Shown here in pieces: positions 44,223 through 54,411 of a DNA stretch of 64,000 nucleotides. Position 1 is the stretch's first letter, and each line of letters begins with the position of its first letter. The DNA is from Symsagittifera roscoffensis. Lineage: Eukaryota; Xenacoelomorpha; Acoela; Convolutidae. The stretch covers positions 60,458,759-60,522,758 of the forward strand of contig NC_087063.1 of the NCBI RefSeq assembly GCF_963678635.1. Direction: 5' to 3'. Below the pieces are notes generated by a model. It ran no database searches, had not been told where the DNA came from, and saw only the letters and a program-made list of their open reading frames with translations. The position numbers and the translations under genes were made by a program.

Positions 44223-44745
44223 GCGTTCCCGGTTTGCATAGTTTTTCAGTACTCAGATATGGTTACCCGCATTGAGTTTCATGGTGTAAAATGATTGTAA
44301 AGGATTATATCACCAGAAAACTTAACCGACCAATCCAAGCATGAAAAAATGGATTTTAAATCGATAATATCGAAATTTTAAAATCTACTAGAATCATTTA
44401 CATTGACAATTTATTCAACTTTTAAGGCTTTAAAAGTCCAAAAAAAATTGATTTTGTTTCTACAGAAAACTATTTACGGTGGATCAAACTCTTGATACAT
44501 TTAGACGAAAGCTTGGCAATCTTAGAACCGGTTCAACCTAATTTTTATTAACGCCCCTCAACGTTTTACATCCACTCCTACCGTAACCCCACTCTTCTAT
44601 TAAAAAACTCAAAAACATTTAACCATCCCTCCCCCTTACCACAATTCCCAGTTTATCACCACTCCCCTAATTTATCACTCTCCATTTTCTATTCAAGTGA
44701 GTGGGGAATGGGTGGCGGAAAAGGTAATGCGAGTTGGATAATCTA
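44222..44745. repeat. Repeat E, copy 2 (inserted)
   Basis: It lies directly after CCCTGGTGGTGC of the family B segment and ends near GGCGGAAAAGGTAATGCGAG. It lacks the extra G-rich tail of copy 1. No clear target-site duplication was found. Confidence 0.65.
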
Positions 44746-45440
44746 CATTTTATTCTTTTGGATAAAAATAATTTGATGTAGAATGATTTTTAGAGAAAAT
44801 AATATGGAGCCTGCTGAATAATTCTAAACAAACTAATACTTTAGCAGAACCAGATGTATGATCTCTTAATTCCATGAAAAAAAATTTCAAATAGACACCC
44901 AGTAAAAATTTAGTTATCTTTAGCTTCAGTTTTTTTCAATTAGAAAATTACGTTGAATTATAGATTTTTTGCTTAACAAATTTCGCAAAATTATTAAAGT
45001 GTTACATTTGCACCTTGGCTTCTTACCCTTAGTTGATGTTTTTGAGAACAAATCTTTTAGATGTTACAATTATTGCAGAAATACGGAACTAAGTTCCCTT
45101 GCGTTTTTCTACTTCCGAAGGTTTTGCAGATTATAAACAATAGAGCTGCTCTTAATTTATTCTAAGAAACCAATTTAAAAAAACACGTTTATATTCTCAA
45201 ATTAAACATTTGCTTTCGAATGCTCAAAATAGCATCAATTTTTTCTCAATTCGACTTTTTTGATAAAATTTCCGACAAAAATCAAGAACAAAAAGCAATT
45301 TACAAATTTTTTTGCAAGAAAAGTGATAGTTAATGATTCCAAAAATTGGGTTTTTGCTGAAATAGTTTGCTGTAGCAACTAAACAGGGGAACCTAAAGGA
45401 GAATACATGGTAATAATAAGACTTTGTCAGTTCTAGTTTT
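44746..45440. other. Gene-free AT-rich stretch
   Basis: Unique-looking AT-rich sequence, no supported feature. A 76-codon minus-strand frame (45224-45454) is low-complexity and not conserved. Confidence 0.45.
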
Positions 45441-47609
45441 ATCTCTGCCAACAAATTTTTCGTTCAATTGATACTATTTTCTCCTAAATTCCTCAGTTCT
45501 GACTAAATTTTCTTGCAAAGTGAGTTCAAGAGCGAAAACATGCAAAAAACTGAGAGCAAGAAAAAGCTTAAGACATAGAAAATTTCTTTGGAAAAACCAT
45601 GAACATTATAATGTAGAAGCAACAGAGAGACAATAATTAGTTTTGAAGACGATTTTGTTGAAAATCATACAATCTAATATACTGTTAAGAGAAATATTTT
45701 TAGTCAGTTTTAGCAGTAAAATGTTCAATTTTCTCAATGATCTGAAATTTATCATCATTAAAAATGTTAAAATCATTAAAAATGTTTGAAAAACTGTTAA
45801 AAACGTAAAATTTTTTTTACAAGTTTGGGTTATTCTTTGAGAAAAAACTGAGGAGGAGCTGGATCATGGAGTTTGATCTCGAAACTTCAATGAATATTGC
45901 TCTTATTGTTCAATTGAATTGAGAGTCTTAGGTGAATTCTCCTTGATTTGAACAAAAAACTAGTAAATTACACAAATGAAAAAATTAAAAATGGAAAACT
46001 TTGGATAGATCTGATCAATTTTTACTTTCTCGAAAATTACGATTAATTACCATATTTTCTCGGAAATCGGAAATAGAAATATTTTTTGTCATTTTTAGCA
46101 GTAAAATGTTCAATTTTCTCAATGATTTGAAATTTATCATCATTTAAAATGTTAAAATCATTAAAAATGTTTAAAAAACTGTTAAAAACGTACAATTTTT
46201 TTTACAAGTTTGGGTTATTCTTTGAGAAAAAACTGAGGAGGAGCTGGATCATGGAGTTTGATCTAGAAACTTAGATGAATATTGCTCTTATTGTTCAATT
46301 GAATTGAGAGTCTTAGGTAAATTCTCCTTGATTTGAACAAAAAACTAGTAAATTACACAAATGAAAAAATTAAAAATGGAAAACTTTGGATAGATCTGAT
46401 CAATTTTTACTTTCTCGAAAATTACGATTAATTACCATATTTTCTCGGAAATCGGAAGTATCAAAATTGATTCGGCTAATAAGAGTTTTATATGTTCAAA
46501 GCATTATATAAACCGCTTTTTAGCTAAAATTACGGTGAATTTTGTCGTATTTCAATATTTTGAGAGAAAATTTTGAAAAAGTCCATATTTCCATTCAAAG
46601 TTTTGTATCAGTGTCTCAACATGATGCCAATTGAAACACCATTTGAGCTTAATTTTAAACTCTAAACGTTTTTACTTTTAATCAATTAGATCAGAAGAAA
46701 CAAAAACCTAGCCAAAACTTTAAGTTTTCTGCAGTTTTTTCCAAAGTCTTTGAAATTTTTGCAATTTTTTCCAAAAATTTTTAATTTTTTGCAATTTGTT
46801 CAAAAATTTGAAATGTTTGTATTTTTTTCCAAAAATTTTTTCCGAAGTTTCAGTAGAATTCAGCATAATTTCAGCTGGGTTGAGAACTGTTTTAAAATGT
46901 AAGATCATCTAATAGAACAGTTTATTTCAAATTATATGAAATCTTATTCTGTTTTGAAGTTTTTTGAAAAAACTTTCAATTTTTTTGAAAAAAAAAAAAA
47001 AATAATTCTTATCCATCTTACCATTGACTTACCTTGATCCAAAAAAACATAATACTGTCATTAAGAATCTACACGTAATACTCAACAAAAACGTAACGCG
47101 TGCTGAGATTATTGCGAAAAAAAACTACGCATTTCCACACAAAATCCAAAAAAGGTACCGTTTTTCTTACCATTTTCTTACCATCACACTAAAAATTTAG
47201 CATTCCCTATCTTAATACATTGGTAAACATACCCCATAAATTAATGAGTTCTTAATTCCCTACACTGATTCCTTATACATAGAGAAACCATGCATTATCT
47301 TAAAACATGGTAAGATCGGTTGCCAAATTTTTTCTGAAACTTACCATCTTACCATCTGAAACTATGACCAATCTGAATACACTGGAATATCTATTCCCAC
47401 GTATTACATTAAAAATAAATACCCATTAGGTAACGCGCGCCTAAATTTTTGCGAAAACTAGACATTTCTACGTTTTTCTTACCATCATCCTACCATCACA
47501 CAAACCATGAAACCATACCATAGGTATTTCCTATCTTAATACCTTGAAAAATCTATTCCCTATCTTAATACATTGAAAAATTGATTCCCTATTGATTCTT
47601 AATGCATAG
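45441..47609 (+). repeat. Repeat family A, long diverged copy
   Basis: From TTCAATTGATACTATTTTCT this follows the family B to family A order seen at 39545-40700. It continues past the truncation of that copy through CTTACCATCTTACCATCTGAAACT (47336) to the stem-loop at 47610. Within 47500-47600 the phrase CTATTCCCTATCTTAATACA, with a GAAAAA spacer, is repeated about every 32 bases. It ends where the element B ORFs begin. Confidence 0.65.
45700..46480 (+). repeat. 385-bp tandem duplication inside family A
   Basis: TAGCAGTAAAATGTTCAATT begins at 45711 and 46096. The two copies are near-identical for about 385 bases, to GGAAATCGGAA. Confidence 0.9.
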
Positions 47610-47660
47610 GGTGAGGACCGGATACTCTATAGCCTATTTTAATACATGGGGGTCCTCACC
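47610..47660. other. Stem-loop at the 3' edge of element B, copy 1
   Basis: GGTGAGGACC (47610-47619) and GGTCCTCACC (47651-47660) form a perfect 10-pair stem around a 31-base loop starting GGATACTCTATAGCC. Loop sequence and length agree with the 817-bp units, but two central stem pairs are changed on both arms. Confidence 0.7.
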
Positions 47661-47958
47661 CCCCTAACCCCCCCCCCCCACCGGCTGAACTGCCCCGACA
47701 TATACTACTCGTTTTCTTTATCGTTTCTCGGGAGAGTTCCACTTCGCCCGTGTCGTCTATTCGTTCATAGGGTGCGGAACCTGGCGCATTCGTATTAGCG
47801 ACCAATCGTCCAGCTGTTTCTATCAATTTCCGCACTGTCTGCTCCACGACTGGGTCACCTAGGGTATCACTTGGGTCCGGGATTGTTACTCTCCCAGTCG
47901 TAGTTGGGGGTCGCACCTCCGTTGTCTGACTTAGTTCGCGAGGCGTCAGGAGCGCCAT
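47656..47958 (-). CDS. Element B 3' ORF c, copy 1
   Basis: A 100-codon frame starting ATG at 47958, inside the end of the preceding frame (13-base overlap). It reads LSQTTEVRPPTTTGRVTIPD, then VRKLIETAGRLV, and ends in a Gly-rich tail encoded by a C-run. Copy 2 at 52976-53284 is nearly identical except at the tail. The -1 relation to the upstream frame and the conserved overlap suggest that the two could be made as one protein. Function unknown. Confidence 0.45.
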   Translation of the reverse strand: MALLTPRELSQTTEVRPPTTTGRVTIPDPSDTLGDPVVEQTVRKLIETAGRLVANTNAPGSAPYERIDDTGEVELSRETIKKTSSICRGSSAGGGGGLGG

Positions 47959-48660
47959 TGGGGACTGCCCACGAGAAACATTCCTTGTGCAGGTATCACT
48001 TTTTCCACTGCTGTCGTCAACGCCAGCCGTTCCGATTGCTCTTTATATTCTTGACTCAAGCGCTCTATTTCTTGACCCTGTTTCTTGGTGCAATCTTCAA
48101 ATAGTTTCTTCCACATATCCCTGTCTTGTTCTACACTAAGCATAGTCTTCGTCACTTAATCTAGCTCCCTTCTGGTCTTCTCCAGTCCTTCTATCGTTCC
48201 GTTGAGGTCTTGCATCCTTTTGTTCGTCTGAACTTCTTCTTCTACTCTCACCCTCTTTGGTGGCACAGCTGCTTTCAGTTGTGAAATAGACGAGGCAGCT
48301 TCGCTGTTCATCTCCTGACGCAATCTTCTCAGACCAGACCTAGGCTTGGTTGGTAGAGGCATCTCACCTGGTTGGTAGGTCCTGGAACTTCCCAATCCAG
48401 GCTCGTTCGCCAAGTCACTTCCTGAGAGAGCCCTGTTTCTCCACCTCAGTACTCTCATGTTTGAGCGGTCTAGTACTCCTCATTCTCCATATGCGACCAT
48501 CAGTAAGACTTCCACAGGGCGGTTCTCTCGGTTATAATGCCCTAAGATTTTTCTAAAGGTGACCAGCAACATGACTACCTCTTGGTCCTCCAGAGCGAAG
48601 TCTCGATCCATCAGCCAACGATAGATCGCATCTATCATCAGTCCTACGTATGCCTCCGTT
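47946..48660 (-). pseudogene. Element B coiled-coil ORF, copy 1 (two stops)
   Basis: It is collinear with the intact 230-codon frame at 53272-53964. Here a TGA near 48475 and a TAA at 48156-48158 interrupt it; at the second site copy 2 has CAA, so a C-to-T change made the stop. Basic patch PPKRVRVEEE and coiled-coil heptads are kept. About 5% divergence from copy 2 dates the duplication after the split from element A but well before the present. Confidence 0.75.
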
Positions 48661-48984
48661 AGGCCATTACTTCGTTCAAATCGAAGTTGTCCATCTCTCT
48701 AAATTCGTTTTGATTATCAGTTTGTATCAAGTGAAATCTGATGAATGATTAAATGATCAATCAGGATCTAGAAAAAAGGTCACGAATCTCACATTTGTCA
48801 GCGTCACTCTAATTTTATGTTAAAATATAATTATAACAGTCAGATAAAAAGATTTTGAAAGATTTTGAAAAATATTAAAATCAGTTTGTTGCTAGATTTT
48901 TGGAATTCGAACTAAGAATGGACAGTCCAAACTTTGGATCTATTCCTAAGATCGTCATTCGATTATTCATGGTCACTAATCCCT

Positions 48985-49062
48985 TCTTACCCAGGGTCTT
49001 AATAACATAACACATAACACACAATATATCACACACAACACATACAACACACTTAGTTTGAT
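48985..49062. repeat. ACACA/TAACACA microsatellite-like run
   Basis: Irregular ACATAACAC, ATCACACAC and AACACATAC words form a CA-rich stretch in the spacer after the macro-like segment. The same run lies at 54311-54378 in the second copy. Confidence 0.6.
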
Positions 49063-49085
49063 ACCTTCCTGCATGCAACCTAGTT

Positions 49086-49570
49086 TCAGCCCTTACTCAA
49101 ATAATATTTCTCATGTAAGTATACTTGTCTGTTAGTATCATGAATGATTACGTGTATCAGTGCATACAGCTCTCGTGAATTCCGTAGTCCTTGATTCGGG
49201 TCGTATACTGGAAGCGAGAGTTCCTTCATCTCCCTCTCCACATGCAAGTCTCTCAGTCTCGTCAGGGACAAGACTTGGTTTTCCGTGTCCACGTGCCGCT
49301 TCTCAGTGGCCCTCGTAACCAAGAAGCATAGATACTTTCCCGGTATCTGCGACGCCGCCGGAGGCAAGGCTGCTACGCCTCATACTCCTGGTCTTTGTTT
49401 CCAAAGAATTTCTATGTATTTATATTCCCTCTTTAAATCCGCTGCTAACGCTGTCTTAAAATTAATTCCGCTGTGATCGCTATCGCATATGTTCTATTTG
49501 TAAGTATAAAATCACTATCTGTCAATTTTATGCTACTTGAGTACTCATTCGGCAAGTTAAATATGACTCA
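49086..49570 (-). pseudogene. Macro-domain-like segment of element B, copy 1
   Basis: This is the same as 54412-54894 but with a one-base deletion (GAATTAATTTT against GAATTGAGTTTT in copy 2) that splits the N-terminal third from the rest. It also carries the TGA between WKQRPGV and GVAAL, which copy 2 shares. The 93-codon frame 49367-49086 covers the C-terminal two thirds (GKYLCFLVTRATEK; LSLTRLRD; KELSLPVYDP). See the copy 2 entry for the family argument. Confidence 0.5.
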
Positions 49571-49655
49571 ACTATTCTCCCTTTGTCAGGTTTTATGAGA
49601 TCCTCACCTGTTTCTGCTTCTAGTTCACCTATCTCTCTTGATATTTATAATTTTT

Positions 49656-50820
49656 TTAAAATAGTTTTTCAGTGGGGATAGGTCTTACCCACACTTCCTG
49701 GATAAAAATATCCATCGACGTCCCCGTCGATCGCATACCGGATATTAAATCGAGGTTGGATGCAGGAATTAGTAATTGCCCCTTCTGGGCAGCCCAGGAA
49801 GGATCATCCCTTTCGGTTTTTATGTGTTTCGTGCTCTCACGATCTACATCTTGAATCGTGACACCGCTCTCCTTTGGGTCCGAAGTCATTTCGTTCAGCC
49901 ATTCCAAGACAAGCAGATTTGCCAAGTCTTGTTCGTAGGATTGCTGTTGCTCGTCGTCGAGTTCTACCTCGGGCTTGGACCGGTCATCGATCCACTCCTC
50001 GTCGCGGTCGTCGACTATGCGGATGCCTTGCGACACGGTTATTTCTTCTAGACCCACCAATCCTTCCACTCCATTCTTCCATCTTCTTCAGATCCATTCT
50101 GTCCACTACGAATCCATATCCGTAAGGATTGTATTTCTTCGTGAGTCTTGTCCTGCCACTCTGTCGATTCTGTATTGTAATTGGAAGATCTGGTTCCAAA
50201 TTCTTTAGGACCTCCAACTGTTCGCGGTCTTGCCAGTCCTCTTCTGCACAGGGTAAGGTTTCCTCAGCCGCTTCAATCACCTCGTTGGGATCCAGGTCCA
50301 GTGGTGGACTTGATCCTTCCTCTACGACCTCATTCTCATCATTTTTCCCCTGGTGCCCTTCTCATTGAACTCACAGGCAGGGTCCATCATCAGACAATCC
50401 CCTTCTTCCATGTCTGCAGGTATACACCAGTCTTCCGTCGACGGGTTATGTGGCTTAATGTTTTCGTAGTGAGCGGCTCGGCCGGTACTCAGTCTATAAA
50501 AACGTCCCTCCTGGTGCACTTCTGTAATCATGAAGGTTCCCCTCCATTTCTTTGGGATCTTTTTCGTTCCTTTTGGCGGTATAACGTTTTGAAATACCCA
50601 TACGTAGTCTCCTACCGAGCGAGATTTTGCACCAGGTGCTTTTTTATCGAACCTTTTGCTCTGCTTTGCCTGTGCCTGCTGAGTGTTCCGTCTACACAAA
50701 TCGTTTAGATCTTGTTGACGTCTAATCACATCCCTTAGGTAGACCTGTGGTGATGTTTTCTTCCCCTCATATTCTGGATAAAAGAAAATCAGGGACGATG
50801 ACTTCTCGTGTCCGGTTCAA
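49656..50820 (-). pseudogene. Element B integrase C-terminal region and acidic tail, copy 1
   Basis: After the integrase core the sequence shifts frame near 50780 and continues as RRQQDLNDLCRRN, then GDYVWVFQN, KKWRGTFMITEVHQEGRFYR and HYENIKPHN. This is the SH3-like/GPY-F module that ends gypsy integrases. It is followed by a long acidic tail (CLMMDPACEFNEKG; DLDPNEVIEAAEETLP; VDDRDEEWIDDRSKPEVELD) spread over three frames (50729-50322, 50280-49984, 50069-49656) because of small indels. The tail has no recognised domain, is conserved in copy 2, and links integrase to the macro-like segment. Confidence 0.75.
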
Positions 50821-50822
50821 CA

Positions 50823-51657
50823 TCATGAGTGGACTAACTCCGGAGGTGGAGTGCTGCGTGATACTTTATTGAATCCCTTAGTATCTCTGTCCCAATCGGT
50901 CATGTACCTGGAACAATATACCCTCAGCATCGACATCAACGTCCGTTTTTGACTTTCCACTAAGCCATTCATCTGGGGATGGTATGTCGTGGAGTGAGCT
51001 TGAGCCAACTGTGAGCGTCTCCTGAGCTCTTTCGTAAGTTCTCCCACGAAAGCTATTCCGTTATCCGATTGGAACGTCATCGGACAACCATGTCTCGCTA
51101 TCCACGTATTGATTAGATGATCGCACGTCTCTTCTGCTGATGCAGTTATGCAGGGCGCGGCCTCTGCATACTTCGTGAAGTGGTCTATCATGAGCAAGAC
51201 CTGATTATAGCTACTGTCCGTCATACATATTTTCTGTTGGTCAATCTGCACCACTTCATTGAACTCAGATGACTCAATCGACTGCAAGGGATATCGCAGA
51301 TCCATTGGATCCTTTATTTGTTGGCATGACAGACATGCTGTTACCCACTTCTCGCATGCCTTCTTCATTCCAGGCCACTCAGTGCGCTTCAGGTTCCTCT
51401 GGTATACTTTGTCGATTCCCTGATGGTCCATCTGATCATGCGACCTGGATAAAAGTTCTGTCTGATAGAGTTGCGGCAACACTATCGCGTTGTATTTGTA
51501 CAGGGCATTGTATTCTTCTCTTCTTTTACAAGCCACGATCCCGTCCTTTTTTAGATATAACTTTCCCTCTTTTTGCATAAAGTACTGTCTCAGAATACAG
51601 TAACTGTTTTTCTCCAGGTCAACTTTGTCCGATGTTCCAATTTCGATCCACCTTTTC
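50823..51657 (-). CDS. int: Element B integrase, motif-complete
   Basis: Integrase joins the reverse-transcribed element to host DNA. The open frame extends upstream to about 51657; the first in-frame Met is at 51578, but the protein would be cut from Gag-Pol. Counting from that Met, the zinc-binding part has H47, H52, C82 and C85 (RSHDQMDHQG; CLSCQQ), and the catalytic core has D113 (VQIDQQKI), D172 (FQSDNGIAF) and E208 (NGLVESQKRTL). D172 and E208 are separated by 35 residues, the D,D35E spacing of retroviral and gypsy integrases. No stop or missing catalytic residue is seen up to PPPELVHS, where the frame shifts. It is the only complete pol enzyme domain in the window. Element A has lost it. 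Confidence 0.92.
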
Positions 51658-52827
51658 TAGTTACTCGTCATGCGGTTATTTCTTTGTGCTCTTAGTAGTT
51701 CTGAGAGTCTGTATCTCGCATTCATGTACGTCTTCATGACCCTCAAATGACTATTAGTGTCATCAGGCTGATGCGTGTCATCTTCCATCTTTACGCACCA
51801 GATTTTCGCCATTGGCTCTGTACTTGTCTGAAGGGTTGAAGATCAGTCATAACTACCTATTTCTGCGGCAACAAACTCATCGATCGTTTCGGTACCGCTT
51901 TTGTTTCTAGATAATCAGCTGCGTTGTCAAAGACTGTTTCGCTACGTAGCAGGTAGCGATATCTGTCAGGGTCTTTATAGCTCTCTGTCCAGGTCTCTTG
52001 CTCGAGTCTCCACAAGCAACGTGTGGATCGCTCGCTCTGACAATGCCCGTCCTGTGCTCGAGTTCCTGTCTAAGTAAGTGTCAATTGCTGAATTCCTCGA
52101 GTTGTCATCAACGGAAAAATCTGTCTCTGAGCATGTTCGTCTTCGGGATCAAATTTATGCGCACTGCTCATCCATCTGAACTCCCCGGGAAAAATTTAAC
52201 CCTCCAGGTCTTGTTCCTCACCTTGAACATTCTCCTCTGCACCTGACTCCCCGGAAAAACTTTCTTGTCCCGGGTCTTGTTCATAAACTTGCCTGTTCCC
52301 ATCAACGACCTTCTTCACGGACAAACTTTCTTGCCCCAGGTTTTGTTCAACCTCTTCGCCTTCCTGATCCTGATCCTCAAAAGTTACGGTTTTCCTTTGT
52401 GTCCCATTCACCTGTTCTTTTCGTTTGTATGATGTACTCGATGTACTTGTCAAGACGTTTCGAGGTATCGAGGTCACTAGTTGTTGAACTATTGTCCTAC
52501 ATTCCCTTTCGTTTTCCTTGTGTTGACGTCTTGATGGCTTAATCTTTACTTTCTCACTGATTGTTAGCAATGCCATGATTGCTGCACACTCGGGGTCATC
52601 TCTAGTCACTTCTCTCTCCAACAATTCACCCAGCATCCGCATCACTTGCGGAGTGAGCTGCCCGGGTTTTATCCAGCAATTAGAGGCTGTTTATATTCAT
52701 ACGAGAGAGTTCCTGTTGGACCAGGTTCGAGCGTAGCAACAGATCCAAAGGCACCGGGTCCTTCTGTGATAAGACCTTCATCTCCGCTGCCTTTTCCACC
52801 GGTAACTCAGGGTGTCCCGGAGTCACA
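51658..52827 (-). pseudogene. Element B RNase H tail and linker, copy 1
   Basis: It starts abruptly at 52827 with the sequence that follows RNase H (GHPELPVEKAAEMK; PVPLDLLLRSNLVQQEL), is frameshifted near 52680, and continues in the 149-codon frame 52645-52196. Its end has GQESLS/GQESFSGES repeats comparable to the LSGES block of element A. The remaining part to 51658 is decayed but keeps DPDRYRYLLRSETVFDNAAD, KIWCVKMEDD and ARYRLSELL. RNase H proper and RT are absent: the copy is truncated here, next to a repeat of the 3' flank of the element. Confidence 0.75.
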
Positions 52828-52946
52828 CAAACCATGAAACCTTACCATAGGTATTCCCTATCTTAATACATTGAAAAACATATTCCCTATCTTAATACAT
52901 TGTATAATTAATTCCCTTTTGATTCTTAATGCACCGGATACTCTAT
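52828..52946. repeat. Second copy of the element B 3' flank
   Basis: CACACAAACCATGAAACC through TTCTTAATGCA repeats 47499-47605. Its position directly against the truncated linker shows that the second 3' module arrived together with its flank, as a segmental duplication. ACCGGATACTCTAT is additionally doubled at its end. Confidence 0.75.
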
Positions 52947-52997
52947 GGTGACGACCGGATACTCTATAGCCTAAGTTAATACATGGGGGTCCTCACC
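52947..52997. other. Stem-loop at the 3' edge of element B, copy 2
   Basis: GGTGACGACC (52947-52956) and GGTCCTCACC (52988-52997) pair at nine of ten positions around a 31-base loop. One C-C mismatch replaces the G-C pair of copy 1. Confidence 0.6.
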
Positions 52998-53284
52998 CCC
53001 CCCCCACCGGCTGAACTGCCCCGACATATACTACTCGTTTTCTTTATCGTTTCTCGGGAGAGTTCCACTCTGCCCGTGTCGTCTATTCGTCCATAGGGTG
53101 CGGAACCTGGCGCATTCGTATAAGCGACCAATCGTCCAGCTGTTTCTATCAATTTCCGCACTGTCTGCTCCACGACTGGGTCACCTAGGGTATCACTTGG
53201 GTCCGGGATTGTTACTCTCCCTGTCGTAGTTGGGGGTCGCACCTCCGTTGTCTGACTTAGTTCGTGAGGCGTCAGGAGCTCCAT
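52976..53284 (-). CDS. Element B 3' ORF c, copy 2
   Basis: A 102-codon frame with ATG at 53284-53282, overlapping the previous stop by 13 bases in the -1 frame. The body is nearly identical to copy 1, but the shorter C-run changes the tail to GGGGVRTPMY. The tail therefore varies with a homopolymer while the body is kept. No known family; a helix VVEQTVRKLIETAGRLV is the only structure suggested. Confidence 0.45.
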   Translation of the reverse strand: MELLTPHELSQTTEVRPPTTTGRVTIPDPSDTLGDPVVEQTVRKLIETAGRLVAYTNAPGSAPYGRIDDTGRVELSRETIKKTSSICRGSSAGGGGVRTPMY

Positions 53285-53964
53285 CGGGGACTGCCCACGA
53301 TGAACATTCCTTGTGCATGTATCACTTTTTCCACTGCTGTCGTCAATGCCAGCCGTTCCGATTGCTCTTTATATTCTTGTCTCAAGTGCTCTATTTCTTG
53401 ACCCTGTTTCTTGGTGCAATCTTCAAATAGTTTCTTCCACATATACCTGTCTTCTTCTACACTAAGCATAGTCTTCGTCACTTGATCTAGCTCCCTTCTG
53501 GTCTTCTCCAGTTCTTCTATCGTTCCGTTGAGGTCTTGCGTCGTTTTGTTCGTCTGAAATTCTTCTTCTACTCTCACCCTCTTTGGTGGCACAGCTGCTT
53601 TCAGTTGTGAAGTAGACGAAGCAGCCTCGCTGTTCATCTCCTGACGCATTCTTCTCAGACCAGACCTAGGCTTGGTTGTTAGAGGCATCTCACCTGGTTG
53701 GTAGGTCCTGGAACTTCCCAATCCAGGCTCGTTCGCCAAGTCACTTCCTGAGAGAGCCCCGTTTCTCCACCTCAGTACCCTCATGTTTGGGCGGTCTAGT
53801 ACTCCTCTTTCTTCATATGCGACCATCAATAAGACTTCCGCGGGGCGGTCCTCTCGGTTATCACGCCCTAAGATTTTTCTAAAGGTGACCAGCATCATGA
53901 ATACCTCTTGGTCCTCCAGAGCGAAGTCTCGATCCATCAGCCAACGATAGATCGCATCTATCAT
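53272..53964 (-). CDS. Element B coiled-coil ORF, copy 2, intact
   Basis: A 230-codon open frame. The coding sequence may extend about 20 codons upstream (LRFERSNGLTEAYVGL) to a TAG near 54025, so the true start is uncertain. Residues 1-60 are mixed, with a hydrophobic helix (VFMMLVTF). Residues 70-125 are Ser/Gly/Pro-rich. PPKRVR at 126-131 resembles a nuclear localisation signal. Residues 143-213 form a strong coiled coil (IEELEKTRRELDQVTKTM; QEIEHLRQEYKEQSERLAL). It has no membrane span, zinc knuckle or catalytic motif. It follows the macro-like segment after a 450-base spacer and has an overlapping ORF behind it. A structural or RNA-binding accessory protein is possible; that is inference. 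Confidence 0.6.
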   Translation of the reverse strand: MIDAIYRWLMDRDFALEDQEVFMMLVTFRKILGRDNREDRPAEVLLMVAYEERGVLDRPNMRVLRWRNGALSGSDLANEPGLGSSRTYQPGEMPLTTKPRSGLRRMRQEMNSEAASSTSQLKAAVPPKRVRVEEEFQTNKTTQDLNGTIEELEKTRRELDQVTKTMLSVEEDRYMWKKLFEDCTKKQGQEIEHLRQEYKEQSERLALTTAVEKVIHAQGMFIVGSPRWSS

Positions 53965-54310
53965 CAGTCCTACGTATGCCTCCGTTAGGCCATTACTTCG
54001 TTCAAATCGAAGTTGTCCATCTCTCTAAATTCGTTTTGATTATCAGTTTGTATCAAGTGAAATCTGATGAATGATTAAATGATCAATCAGGATCTAGAAA
54101 AAAGGTCACGAATCTCACATTTGTCAGCGTCACTCTAATTTTGTGTTAAAATATAATTAAAACAGTCAGATAAAAAGATTTTGAAAGATTTTGAAAAATA
54201 TTAAAATCAGTTTGTTGCTAAATTTTTGGAATTCGAACTAAGAATGGACAGTCCAAACTTTGGATCTATTCCTAAGATCGTCATTCGATTATTCATGGTC
54301 ACTAATCCCT

Positions 54311-54378
54311 TCTTACCCAGGGTCTTAATAACATAACACATAACACACAATATATCACACACAACACATACAACACAC
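54311..54378. repeat. CA-rich microsatellite-like run, copy 2
   Basis: It is identical in layout to 48985-49062. The spacer 54025-54411 around it has no supported frame; a 65-codon frame there is mostly the CA/TG repeat translated. Confidence 0.6.
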
Positions 54379-54411
54379 TTAGTTTGATACCTTCCTGCAT
54401 GCAACCTAGTT

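Noticed and set aside
44746-45454. 76-codon minus-strand frame
   Set aside because: Low-complexity F/K/Y-rich translation of AT-rich DNA.
49672-50708. Overlapping plus-strand frames up to 175 codons opposite the integrase tail
   Set aside because: They are antisense shadows; the minus-strand frames match the known order and are conserved in the second copy.
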